Assembly: GCA_958296035.1 (NCBI GenBank)
Contig: OY282431.1
Span: forward strand, 1,057,001 to 1,121,000
DNA: 64,000 bases
From: Paracoccaceae bacterium
GTDB taxonomy: Bacteria; Pseudomonadota; Alphaproteobacteria; Rhodobacterales; Rhodobacteraceae
Direction: 5' to 3'
A model generated the notes under the pieces. It was not told the DNA's origin. It saw nothing but the letters and a program-made list of their open reading frames with translations, and ran no database searches. This document shows, piece after piece, positions 28,255-37,185 of the stretch. Each line of letters opens with the position of its first letter. Position 1 is the first letter of the stretch. The position numbers and the translations under genes were made by a program.

Positions 28255-30447
28255 ATGAACAGCGATAAAGGCCTGAACCCCGACTTTCTGAACAGCAATC
28301 AATTTCAGTCGGTTGCTGTTCCCGAGAAGGAGTACGCTGGTCCCCGCCGATTCTTCAATCGCGAACTGTCATGGCTGGCATTTAACTGGAGGGTTCTGGA
28401 GGAGGCTCAGAATCGCAATGTTCCGCTTCTCGAGCGGGTCAGGTTTCTATCGATTTCGGCAACCAATTTCGACGAATTCTACTCCGTAAGAGTGGCTGGT
28501 CTTCTTGAACTAGCCCGTGCCGGCGATTATCCGCCTGCCGCAGACGGTTTGCTGCCGTCAGAACAACTCGAAGCCATCGACAGAGATGCACGCCATTTGC
28601 TGGCAGCCCAACTCGACGTGTGGACCGAGTTGCGCAAGGAAATGGAAGCCGAGGGCATTCTCATCCAGGAACGCAAGAACTTGACCGGCGAGGACCACAA
28701 TTACCTTGATCGCGTCTTTATCGAGAACATTTTTCCGGTACTGACGCCGCTGGCCATTGATCCGGCACACCCATTTCCCTTCATTCCAAATGCCGGGTTC
28801 ACGATCGCCATGCGGCTGGTGCGTAAACGGGATCGGCGCGCCCTGCGGGCGTTACTTCCCATCCCTGTCCAGATCGACCGTTTCGTCAGGCTGTATGACA
28901 GCGACAAGGGAGTAACGCGGTTCATACCGCTTGAAGACCTGCTACTGGAAAAGATCTCGTTCATTTTCCACGGATACTCGGTGATCGAAAGCTGTGTCTT
29001 CCGGGTGTTGCGGGACAGCGATCTCGAGCTAGAGGAAGAAGCCGAAGATCTGGTTCGAGAATTCGAGACCGCGCTCAAGCGCCGTCGCCGGGGCGATGTC
29101 ATTTTCGTGTCCATGTCAGGCGCCGCCCAGGGTGATCTCGGCAATCTGGTGCTGACTGAGCTGGATTGCGCCAGGGAACGGGTGTTTGAGCTGCCGGGTT
29201 TAATCGGAATGGCTGATCTCCAGGAACTGGTGCTGAAAGAAAAACACAACCTGCTTTGGCCAAAATTTGCCCCACGGGTCCCGGAACGGGTTGAAGATCA
29301 TAACAACGACATTCTGGCCGCGGTAAAAAGCAAGGATATGCTCTTGCATCATCCATACGAAACTTTTGACATGGTGGTGAGATTCTTGCGCCAGGCAGCC
29401 AACGATCCCCAGGTAGTTGCCATCAAGCAGACCCTCTACAGAACCTCGAATGAAAGCCCGATCGTCGATGCGTTGTGCGAAGCGGCAGAAAACGGCAAGT
29501 CAGTTACTGCACTGGTTGAGCTCAAGGCCCGTTTTGACGAAGCTGCAAACATTCGGCAGTCCAGACAACTCGAACGCGCCGGCGCCCATGTCGTCTATGG
29601 TTTCATAAATCTCAAGACGCACGCCAAGGTCTCGTCGGTCATTCGCCGGGAGGGCAAGCAGCTTGTTGCCTATACCCACTTTGGGACTGGCAACTACCAC
29701 CCGATTACGGCGCGCATCTATACCGATCTGAGCCTGTTTACCTGCGATCCGGCTCTCGGTCGCGATGGTACAAAACTCATCAACTACGTTTCCGGATATG
29801 CAACTCCAAAGTCGCTTGAGCACTTGTCGGTTGCACCAATCAACATTCGTTCAACGTTGCTGAAGTGCATTCGCAGGGAAGCCGACAATGCGAAAGCAGG
29901 AAAGTCGGCGGAGATCTGGGCGAAGCTCAACGCTCTGATTGATCCACAGCTCATTGATGCCTTGTACGATGCCAGCCAGGCCGGCGTAAGTGTCAGTCTG
30001 GTCATACGCGGTATTTGCGGATTGCGTCCCGGAATCCAGGGATTCTCTGACAATATTCGCGTAAAGTCGGTAATCGGCAGGTTTCTGGAGCATTCGCGCA
30101 TCGTGTGCTTTGGCAATCGCAAGAAACTTCCTTCCAAGCAGGCAAGAGTGTTCATATCTTCGGCAGACTGGATGGAACGCAACCTTGATCGTCGCGTTGA
30201 ATCGCTGGTCGAAATCAACAACATCACGGTACGAGACCAGATCCTGAGTCAGATCATGGCAGCAAATCTTTTCGACCACGAGCAAAGTTGGGTATTGACA
30301 CCGCACGGCAAGTATGTTCGTCACGTGCCTGATCGACGGGACGAACCATTTAATTGTCACCGTTTCTTCATGGAGAATCCGTCTCTTTCGGGACGTGGTT
30401 CAGCTGGCTTGAAAGGCGAGATCAGGCTTGTTCACTCGCATTCCTGA
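28255..30447 (+). CDS. ppk: Polyphosphate kinase 1
   Basis: A 730-residue enzyme that polymerises ATP gamma-phosphate into polyphosphate. The N-terminal domain begins with RFFNRELSWLAFNWRVLEEA and FLSISATNFDEFYSVRVAGL. The catalytic part has VVAIKQTLYRTSNESPIVDA, ALVELKARFDEAANIRQSRQ and YTHFGTGNYHPITARIYTDL, which carries the phosphorylated His. A second His-containing block and the C-terminal RRVESLVEINN are also present. Length and motifs are full. Gene order hdaA-ppk-ppx with short gaps suggests one transcription unit. NadK nearby may be able to use polyphosphate. Confidence 0.97.
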   Translation: MNSDKGLNPDFLNSNQFQSVAVPEKEYAGPRRFFNRELSWLAFNWRVLEEAQNRNVPLLERVRFLSISATNFDEFYSVRVAGLLELARAGDYPPAADGLLPSEQLEAIDRDARHLLAAQLDVWTELRKEMEAEGILIQERKNLTGEDHNYLDRVFIENIFPVLTPLAIDPAHPFPFIPNAGFTIAMRLVRKRDRRALRALLPIPVQIDRFVRLYDSDKGVTRFIPLEDLLLEKISFIFHGYSVIESCVFRVLRDSDLELEEEAEDLVREFETALKRRRRGDVIFVSMSGAAQGDLGNLVLTELDCARERVFELPGLIGMADLQELVLKEKHNLLWPKFAPRVPERVEDHNNDILAAVKSKDMLLHHPYETFDMVVRFLRQAANDPQVVAIKQTLYRTSNESPIVDALCEAAENGKSVTALVELKARFDEAANIRQSRQLERAGAHVVYGFINLKTHAKVSSVIRREGKQLVAYTHFGTGNYHPITARIYTDLSLFTCDPALGRDGTKLINYVSGYATPKSLEHLSVAPINIRSTLLKCIRREADNAKAGKSAEIWAKLNALIDPQLIDALYDASQAGVSVSLVIRGICGLRPGIQGFSDNIRVKSVIGRFLEHSRIVCFGNRKKLPSKQARVFISSADWMERNLDRRVESLVEINNITVRDQILSQIMAANLFDHEQSWVLTPHGKYVRHVPDRRDEPFNCHRFFMENPSLSGRGSAGLKGEIRLVHSHS

Positions 30448-30485
30448 ATACGGACGGATCGGTTGCGAATAATGTGTACGTACTC

Positions 30486-32018
30486 ATGAATTCCTTTGGT
30501 GCCGACAATCGGATGTCTGGCAAGCTTCCCATATACGGCAGTTCGGAATCGAGCGAATTCCGACGCGCAGCGGTAATCGATGTCGGCTCCAATTCCGTGC
30601 GCCTGGTGGTTTTCGACGGCGCCGCCCGCTCACCGGCCTATTTCTACAATGAAAAGGTTATGTGCGGGCTTGGCTCGGACCTTGCAAGAACGGGGAAACT
30701 CGACAGGGAGGGGAAAGAGCGAGCCCTCGAAACTATCAAGCGCTTCATGCTGGTCGCTCGCGAGATGGAGGTATCAGGTCTACTTGGTGTAGCCACGGCT
30801 GCCGTTCGTGATGCAAGCGACGGTGAGTCCTTCTGCCACCTTCTCAATAGGGAAGCTGGTCTCGACCTTCTTGTCGCCACGGGGGAACAGGAAGCCATCC
30901 TGGCAGGCCAGGGCGTGCTCCTTGGCTGGCCACAGGCAGATGGCATCGTTTCCGATCTTGGCGGCGCATCAATGGAACTCGCCCGCATCAAGAACCGTTC
31001 AGTCACAAACTGCATGACGTCGCAAATCGGCGCTTTGTTGATTGGCAAGCGGTTCAACTCCAGCGACGAAATGCGGTGCTATGTCGACACCGAGGTGCGG
31101 GAGATGCACGCCAGGTTACCTTTGCAAGACAAGGAGATTTTCCTTGTTGGCGGGTCCTGGCGAGCCATTGCCCGATTGGACATGGAACGCCGCAGTTATC
31201 CGCTGCGAGTGCTGAACGATTATGAGTTGTCCAGCCAATCCGCATTGCAGACCGTGGCGTGGTTGCTCCACGACGATTGTCAGCAGGCCGCAGCACGAAT
31301 CGGTGTTTCCAGGGAACGCTTTCGACTACTGCCAAATGCCGGCATCGTGCTTCAAGCGCTCATCGACTCATTCCAGCCCCGTAAATTCGTGGTGTCGGCG
31401 CATGGTATACGAGAGGGAATCATTTTCGAGCAGATGCCGCAGCACTTGCAACTGTGTGACCCGCTGATCGAGGCCTGCAAGCATGCCGAGAGGGCAACAG
31501 CACGTCTGCCCGGTTATGGCGATTACCTGTACGACTTCATTCTCCCGCTTTTCAGGTCACAGTCGAGCGAGAGCCTCCGCCTTATACATGCGGCCTGCCT
31601 GTTGCACGATGTCAGTTGGCGGGCACACCCCGATTACCGGGCAATCGCCTGCTTTGAAAACGCTACTCGGGCCAATCTCTGTGGACTTGACCACGCCGGA
31701 CGAGTGTTTCTGGCTGTAGCCCTGTACCATCGCTACAAGAGCCCGGGTGACAGCCGCCGCGTGCAGGACTTGCAGAGCATTCTTAGCAGTGAGAAGATTC
31801 AGCTGGCTTTCCAGGTTGGCAAAGCCATGCGGTTCGGTGCCATGCTGACTGTTGTCTCGCCAGAAGGACTCGGACGCCTCAAGTTCAAGCCCAGAAAACT
31901 GGTATTGTCTTTGCAGATTCCACGCGGTTTCAAGACAATCTGGGGAGGAATAGCAGAGGAACGCTTCGATGCTGTGGCCAATGCCATGAATTGCAAGGGT
32001 GAGCTACAACTGATTTGA
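30486..32018 (+). CDS. ppx: Exopolyphosphatase/guanosine pentaphosphatase (Ppx/GppA)
   Basis: A 510-residue ASKHA-fold phosphatase that degrades polyphosphate from the end and may convert pppGpp to ppGpp. Conserved blocks are AAVIDVGSNSVRLVVFDGAA, LGVATAAVRDASDGESF, LLVATGEQEAILAGQGVLLG and IVSDLGGASMELARIKN. The C-terminal half contains an HD-like helical domain (RLIHAACLLHDVSWRAHPDY). Start is taken at ATG 30486; the frame is open back into ppk, and ATG 30513 is also possible. It lies 38 bp after ppk, and the pair would set cellular polyphosphate levels. Confidence 0.92.
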   Translation: MNSFGADNRMSGKLPIYGSSESSEFRRAAVIDVGSNSVRLVVFDGAARSPAYFYNEKVMCGLGSDLARTGKLDREGKERALETIKRFMLVAREMEVSGLLGVATAAVRDASDGESFCHLLNREAGLDLLVATGEQEAILAGQGVLLGWPQADGIVSDLGGASMELARIKNRSVTNCMTSQIGALLIGKRFNSSDEMRCYVDTEVREMHARLPLQDKEIFLVGGSWRAIARLDMERRSYPLRVLNDYELSSQSALQTVAWLLHDDCQQAAARIGVSRERFRLLPNAGIVLQALIDSFQPRKFVVSAHGIREGIIFEQMPQHLQLCDPLIEACKHAERATARLPGYGDYLYDFILPLFRSQSSESLRLIHAACLLHDVSWRAHPDYRAIACFENATRANLCGLDHAGRVFLAVALYHRYKSPGDSRRVQDLQSILSSEKIQLAFQVGKAMRFGAMLTVVSPEGLGRLKFKPRKLVLSLQIPRGFKTIWGGIAEERFDAVANAMNCKGELQLI

Positions 32019-32342
32019 AGGGACCTGTTGTCCACGGGAGAGTTGGTGGGGCAGTCATGCCGGCGACGTGCTAGCGAGCTTTGCCAAACGCGCTGTTTTG
32101 TGCCAATCAATTTCCGCAATCCGGAGGCGAGAGATGCGAGGTGGTCTCGACGCAATGTCTATGGACGACAAGCAGATACGATATCCGGGTATCCCAGGCG
32201 CACGCCGGCTTGGCGCGTCAGGATAGCACTTCTTGCATATTTGCAGATTGGTGTGAGTTTTCACCTCGGACTGTCATTGATGACCCGACGGCGGATCAGT
32301 GAAAGCAGGTAATTCTTCATTGACTTGGGGAGATAATTCTCG
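32019..32342. other. Intergenic region of about 325 bp before proS
   Basis: No gene recognised. Short ORFs on both strands have no domain. It probably holds the proS promoter; no leader RNA is obvious. Confidence 0.4.
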
Positions 32343-33686
32343 ATGCGAATGACAAGATACTTTATTCCGACCCTGAGGGAGATTCCTTCTGACGCGCAGA
32401 TCGTCAGTCACAGGTTGATGCTGAGGGCCGGCATGATCAAACAGGCTGCAGCCGGAATCTATTCCTGGATGCCTCTCGGTCTTCGAGTATTGCAAAAGAT
32501 TGAACGTATTGTGCACGAAGAGCAAATCCGGGCGGGCCACATACCACTCCTTATGCCGACCTTGCAGCCAGCCGGGCTATGGAGGGAATCTGGTCGATAC
32601 GACGACTATGGCGAGGAAATGCTTCGCATCACGGACCGTCACCAGCGCGACCTTCTTTACGGACCAACAAACGAAGAATTGATAACCGACATTTTCCGGG
32701 GACACGTTCGATCCTATCGCGACCTGCCCCTGACCCTGTACCATATCCAGTGGAAATTTCGTGACGAAATCCGTCCGCGGTATGGCATCATGCGCGGGCG
32801 CGAATTCCTGATGAAGGACGGCTACAACTTCGATGTTGACAAGGAAGCTGCCATCCATTCTTACAACCGGCACATGGTCAGCTACCTCCGAACCTACCAA
32901 CGAATGGGCCTGCAGGCGATTCCTATGCGTGCTGATACTGGCCCCATCGGAGGCAAGTACAGCCACGAATTCCTGGTACTGGCCGATACCGGAGAATCCG
33001 AGGTCTTTTTCGACAGTGCCATTCTGGATCTGCAGTTCGAAGGCAGAGACATTGATTACGACAGCCGCGGGAATTGCGCAAGACTTGTAGACCACTGGAC
33101 CAGCCATTACGCTCGAACCGATGAAACACATGATCAGGACGTCTTTGAAGAGACGGTTCCTGAATCTCGACGACGGCGTTCAAAGGGAATTGAGGTCGGG
33201 CAGATATTCTACTTCTCAACCAAGTATTCGGAGCCGATGGGTGCCTCGGTCAGTAATGCCAATGGTGAACTTGTTAATGTCCATATGGGTTCGCACGGTA
33301 TCGGCGTGTCGCGTCTGGTGGGAGCGATTATCGAAGCCAGCCACGACGAGCGCGGCATTGTGTGGCCGTCTTCTGTAGCACCATTCCAGGTCGGCATTGT
33401 AAGTGCTGCAACCGGCCACGCCGAGACCGAAGCTGTCTGCAACGCATTGTATCAGGAACTCACCGGACTCGGCATTGAAACGCTTTATGATGATCGAACC
33501 GAGAGAGCCGGTGCCAAGTTTGCAACCATGGAACTTATCGGTCTGCCATGGCGCATCACGGTCGGTCCGAGGGGTCTCAAGACCGGTCAGGTCGAACTTG
33601 TCCGCCGGAAAAGCGGAGACAGCAAGCAGTACGCCACCGGAGAAATCGTTGCGGCCCTTTGCTACCAGCTTGAAGCACACAATTAG
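32343..33686 (+). CDS. proS: Prolyl-tRNA synthetase, short alphaproteobacterial/mitochondrial type
   Basis: A 447-residue class II synthetase that charges tRNA-Pro. The N-terminus [20 protein letters not shown] is followed by motif 1 ([20 protein letters not shown]), motif 2 ([20 protein letters not shown]) and [10 protein letters not shown]. It has [20 protein letters not shown], motif 3 ([20 protein letters not shown]) and a C-terminal anticodon-binding domain ([20 protein letters not shown]). The ~180-residue editing insertion of the long bacterial type is absent, as in alphaproteobacteria and mitochondria. It precedes lolC, as commonly seen in this class. Confidence 0.97.
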   Translation: MRMTRYFIPTLREIPSDAQIVSHRLMLRAGMIKQAAAGIYSWMPLGLRVLQKIERIVHEEQIRAGHIPLLMPTLQPAGLWRESGRYDDYGEEMLRITDRHQRDLLYGPTNEELITDIFRGHVRSYRDLPLTLYHIQWKFRDEIRPRYGIMRGREFLMKDGYNFDVDKEAAIHSYNRHMVSYLRTYQRMGLQAIPMRADTGPIGGKYSHEFLVLADTGESEVFFDSAILDLQFEGRDIDYDSRGNCARLVDHWTSHYARTDETHDQDVFEETVPESRRRRSKGIEVGQIFYFSTKYSEPMGASVSNANGELVNVHMGSHGIGVSRLVGAIIEASHDERGIVWPSSVAPFQVGIVSAATGHAETEAVCNALYQELTGLGIETLYDDRTERAGAKFATMELIGLPWRITVGPRGLKTGQVELVRRKSGDSKQYATGEIVAALCYQLEAHN

Positions 33687-33740
33687 GTCCGTGATCGTCG
33701 ATTGGGGGCATTTGTACTTTAGCAAGTCAACGCAGTGGTG

Positions 33741-35012
33741 ATGCCCTTTTCATACATGGAGTGGTGGTTGGCCTGGCGCTACCTGCGGGCACGCAAGGCG
33801 GAGGGCGGCGTCAGTGTGATGACGATCATTTCACTGCTGGGGGTCACCATTGCCGTCTTCTCGCTGGTTGCCACATTGTCGGTTCGAACAGGTTTCAGGA
33901 TCGAGTTTGTCTCCACGTTGCTGGGTGCCAACGCCCATACGACTATCTATTCCGGCCTCTATAGCGAAGAATCCGGACGATCAAGCCGGCGAATTGTCGA
34001 ATACCAGGACTTGGCTGCGAGGCTGGCACAGGTCGACGGTGTTGTTCGTGCTGTACCTCAGCTTCGCGCCAGACTGCTGGCCGCGGCTGAACTTGGGACG
34101 ACCGGGGTTGAATTGTTCGGAATGACAGAAGAAGACATCCGTGCGCTGCCCCTGATTGGCAATCCCGAATCCAGGGTGGGGAGTGTCGAGGACATTGGCA
34201 AGGGAGTGGCGCTGGGCGTCGGTGTGGCAAGGACGCTGGGCGTTACGGTCGGTGACGAGATCCGATTGATTGCTCCCGAGGGGGCCAGGACACCATTCGG
34301 CGTCGCTCCGCGTGTCAATTCCTATCCGGTAGCCTACATTTTTGAGGTTGGAAGATATGATATTGATTCTGTGAGGGCCTATCTTCCGTTTGAGACAGCG
34401 CAGGTCTTTCTTGACCGGGAAGGAGGCGCTGACGAGGTGCTCGTCTTTGTAGACGATCCGGAACGCATTGATGATTATGAGGCGGCGCTGATTTCTGCAG
34501 CCGGAGACAGTTATTTTTCGTGGACGTGGAAGGATTCTTCATCCTCCCTGCTCAATGCGCTCAGGATGGAAGACAACCTGATGATAATCGTGATGTCGAT
34601 CCTCGTTCTTATCGCAGCCTCGAATATCGTCTCCGGGCTGGTCATGCTGGTCAAGAACAAGGAGAGCAGCATCGGCATCCTGCGATCGGTTGGACTAAGC
34701 CGCGGCTCCATCATGCGGGTGTTCTTTCTTTATGGTGCCTGCATCGGAGTTGTCGGAACGCTAGCCGGTATCGCATTGGGCTGCCTGTTTGCCATCTATA
34801 TCGACCAGGTCTTTGCAGTTGTGAATGCTCTTGCTGGCGGCGATGTCTGGGATCCGAAAATCAGGTTCCTGGCGAAAATTCCGGCAATAATCGAACTCCA
34901 GGATATTTTTCTGGCGGCATCGCTGTCCCTGTCTCTTTCCTTTGTTGTGACACTGTTTCCGGCTCGACGAGCCGCCGCCATGGCTCCTGCCGAGGCTATC
35001 CGTTATGGGTAA
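33741..35012 (+). CDS. lolC: Lipoprotein-releasing ABC transporter permease LolC/LolE
   Basis: A 423-residue inner-membrane protein that, with LolD, extracts outer-membrane lipoproteins from the inner membrane and hands them to LolA. It has one N-terminal helix after WWLAWRYLRARKAEGGVSVM (ITIISLLGVTIAVFSLVATL region). A large periplasmic domain (about 70-265) and three C-terminal helices (NLMIIVMSILVLIAASNIVS; FFLYGACIGVVGTLAGIALG; LAASLSLSLSFVVTLFPARR) follow. It ends PARRAAAMAPAEAIRYG, typical of FtsX-fold permeases. ATG 33741 is chosen; two GTG codons just upstream are also in frame. Its 3' end overlaps lolD by 8 bp. Confidence 0.94.
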   Translation: MPFSYMEWWLAWRYLRARKAEGGVSVMTIISLLGVTIAVFSLVATLSVRTGFRIEFVSTLLGANAHTTIYSGLYSEESGRSSRRIVEYQDLAARLAQVDGVVRAVPQLRARLLAAAELGTTGVELFGMTEEDIRALPLIGNPESRVGSVEDIGKGVALGVGVARTLGVTVGDEIRLIAPEGARTPFGVAPRVNSYPVAYIFEVGRYDIDSVRAYLPFETAQVFLDREGGADEVLVFVDDPERIDDYEAALISAAGDSYFSWTWKDSSSSLLNALRMEDNLMIIVMSILVLIAASNIVSGLVMLVKNKESSIGILRSVGLSRGSIMRVFFLYGACIGVVGTLAGIALGCLFAIYIDQVFAVVNALAGGDVWDPKIRFLAKIPAIIELQDIFLAASLSLSLSFVVTLFPARRAAAMAPAEAIRYG

Positions 35013-35694
35013 CCCGGTTTTGCAGCTAGAAGATGTGTGGAAGTCCTATCGACGCGGCACACCCAACGAAGTTGAGGTGCTTCGCGGTGTCGACATTGAA
35101 ATTGCGGCAGGTGAAATCATCGGCTTGTTGGCACCATCCGGGGCAGGAAAGACGACTTTGCTGTTCGTGTCCGGACTGATTGAAGAGGCGGACCGGGGTC
35201 GCGTAATTCTCAACGGAGAGCTGCTGACTACTGCCTCAGACCGTCGCAGAACTTTGGCCAGAAGGCGTGATATCGGTATCGTTTACCAGCATCATCACCT
35301 GTTGCCGGAATTCAGTGCTGTGGAAAACGTGGTCATTCCCCAGCTCGTTGAAGGCAAGTCCAGAACAGCAGCCCACAGGCAAGCAGAAAGGGTCCTGACC
35401 AGCGTTGGTCTAGAGAGTCGGCTCGCACATCGACCGGCCGAACTCTCCGGGGGAGAGCAGCAGCGCGTGGCGATTTGTCGCGCCCTAGCGAATCAGCCTT
35501 GTATAGTGCTTGCAGATGAGCCCACCGGCAATCTCGATCCAGAGACTGCCGATCAAGTCTTTCGTATGTTGCTTAACCAGGTTCGCGACGCCGGAATGGC
35601 AGCCCTGGTTGCAACGCACAACCGCGAACTGGCGACACGGATGGACAGGATTGTGCACCTCTACCGGGGCTCAATCAAGTCGGCGTCCGGTTGA
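35005..35694 (+). CDS. lolD: Lipoprotein-releasing ABC transporter ATPase LolD
   Basis: A 229-residue ATPase with Walker A APSGAGKTT (residues ~43-51; the usual first Gly is Ala), Q-loop VYQHHHLLPEFSAVENV, signature LSGGEQQRVAICRALANQP and Walker B CIVLADEPTGNLDPET. The NPNEVEVLRGVDIEI start and the VVIPQLVEGKSRTAAHRQAE helix match LolD. It powers the LolC-type permease encoded just upstream, with which it overlaps by 8 bp. Two small lipoproteins in the window (7.7 kb, 23.3 kb) would be potential clients. Confidence 0.95.
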   Translation: MGNPVLQLEDVWKSYRRGTPNEVEVLRGVDIEIAAGEIIGLLAPSGAGKTTLLFVSGLIEEADRGRVILNGELLTTASDRRRTLARRRDIGIVYQHHHLLPEFSAVENVVIPQLVEGKSRTAAHRQAERVLTSVGLESRLAHRPAELSGGEQQRVAICRALANQPCIVLADEPTGNLDPETADQVFRMLLNQVRDAGMAALVATHNRELATRMDRIVHLYRGSIKSASG

Positions 35695-36100
35695 TGCGAG
35701 AATGTCAGGGACATTTCACCCGGCAAGGGAATATCCGAATTCAGAGGGACAGTTTCATCCCAAGTCAATTCTCTAACACGGCCTGCCGGAGGCGCGTGAG
35801 ATTTTCCTGGATATCGTCGGCAGCAGCGAGCTACTCCGACCAGGTGCCGGTTGCGCAGTAGTCTTCCCCCCGAGTGTTTGATCATTCAACGGGCCAACCA
35901 CGTCCCGCGCAATCGATTTGCAGCAACTTTCCGAAGGCCGCTATTCTTCTGGCAACAAAGGCACATTATTGTCAGGCGTTTTGCTTCCCTTCTGAGCCAA
36001 CTCCCATATCGCCCATTAACCGGAACGCATTGCGCAAACTTCACGCGAAGTCACAGGATTGGAGGTTGCTTGCAAGAAACACTCGCGAATTCCGGCATTT
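35695..36100. other. Gene-free stretch of about 400 bp
   Basis: Lies between convergent lolD and the M48-like gene. No ORF with coding character and no strong terminator hairpin seen. Confidence 0.45.
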
Positions 36101-37126
36101 TCAACGGCAAATATTCTTCAGCTGGAGCCAGTCGGCATCACCAAGGACTGTAGCGGCGCGCAGGTCTCCTTCAAAGTTCGCCACCTGCAAGAAACCATCG
36201 CCGTCAAACCCGCTTCCAGCAGCGGCATCGGCAAACGGTTTTGCCAGTACACCTGCTTGCTTAAACCGCTGTGCAAGTGACTCCAAAGAAACAGGTACAT
36301 CTGACGGTTCGATGATCTGGTCTGTGAAGCGATCAAAAACGTCGGCCTCCAGGTCATATCCGATTACCAGGCGCACCGATTCAATCGGCCGCAAGGTATC
36401 AGTGAAACGGATTAGAGAGTCATTCTCTCTCTCTTGCTCCATCGCAAGCAGCACGTGTCCAGCGATGACATGCGGGTCTTCGAAACTGAACAACAGTGAG
36501 GCGTTGAGGATCAACAAATTTCCAGGAAGCACCAGGCTCGGTGAATCAATGCCTCGGACAACCCGGAATTCGCCGTCGAAGTCATTTGCAATTCGCCGCT
36601 TCAGAATCGTAAGGGAAGCATCGCCAGCAATCGAGCTGCAACGTTCAACCCCCTCCCGCCTTAAAAGCGCATCAAATATTCCTTCACCTATTGCATTCTT
36701 CTGCGTATTGACAAGGTAATCCGGAACCGAGTTCAGGAACTGTGTCGACAGCAGGTAAAGAACCACAACAAGCACGGCCAATCCGACCGCCAGCTGGCTA
36801 TAAAGGGGATACCAGTTGCGACGCGACACGTGGTCCGTGTCAGGTTCGTGCTCCAGCCGCTTGCGCAACGACGTGATCAGATACTCGTCTGTAATTTCCA
36901 CGTATTCCGGCCCATTGGGGTCTGGTGTAAACCTGGCGGTACCCTCGGGAGCCGGGATTTCGATCAGGGCGTAGAGCCACCAGTGCGTAAGCACGGTTCC
37001 ATCCGGTGCGGCGATGACCAGTCTTTCGGTTTCGCAGCGAATAATGGCCCGATGTTTCGCCAACTCGGTTGGCGAACGCCAGACACCCATGTCCTCGAGG
37101 ATCTCAAATCCCCGGTCATTGTTCAT
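36101..37126 (-). CDS. Single-span membrane protein resembling an M48 peptidase without HExxH
   Basis: A 341-residue protein. Residues 1-90 are a cytoplasmic domain (FEILEDMGVWRSPTELAKHR, CETERLVIAAPDG). Residues 110-130 form one membrane helix (LAVGLAVLVVVLYLLSTQFL). The periplasmic part then follows the course of small M48 metalloproteases: FRVVRGIDSPSLVLPGNLLI and NASLLFSFEDPHVIAGHVLL. At the place of HExxH it reads LAMEQ (227-231); a downstream YDLEAD (257-262) still resembles the third metal-ligand motif. It looks like a protease-derived protein that has lost zinc binding. The assignment rests on pattern similarity only; function is unknown. No operon partner. Confidence 0.6.
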   Translation of the reverse strand: MNNDRGFEILEDMGVWRSPTELAKHRAIIRCETERLVIAAPDGTVLTHWWLYALIEIPAPEGTARFTPDPNGPEYVEITDEYLITSLRKRLEHEPDTDHVSRRNWYPLYSQLAVGLAVLVVVLYLLSTQFLNSVPDYLVNTQKNAIGEGIFDALLRREGVERCSSIAGDASLTILKRRIANDFDGEFRVVRGIDSPSLVLPGNLLILNASLLFSFEDPHVIAGHVLLAMEQERENDSLIRFTDTLRPIESVRLVIGYDLEADVFDRFTDQIIEPSDVPVSLESLAQRFKQAGVLAKPFADAAAGSGFDGDGFLQVANFEGDLRAATVLGDADWLQLKNICR

Positions 37127-37185
37127 CGGCTGTCAGGAATTATATTGTGGGCGTTTATGGCGGTCGGCTAGCTCGGGCTCCTTTG

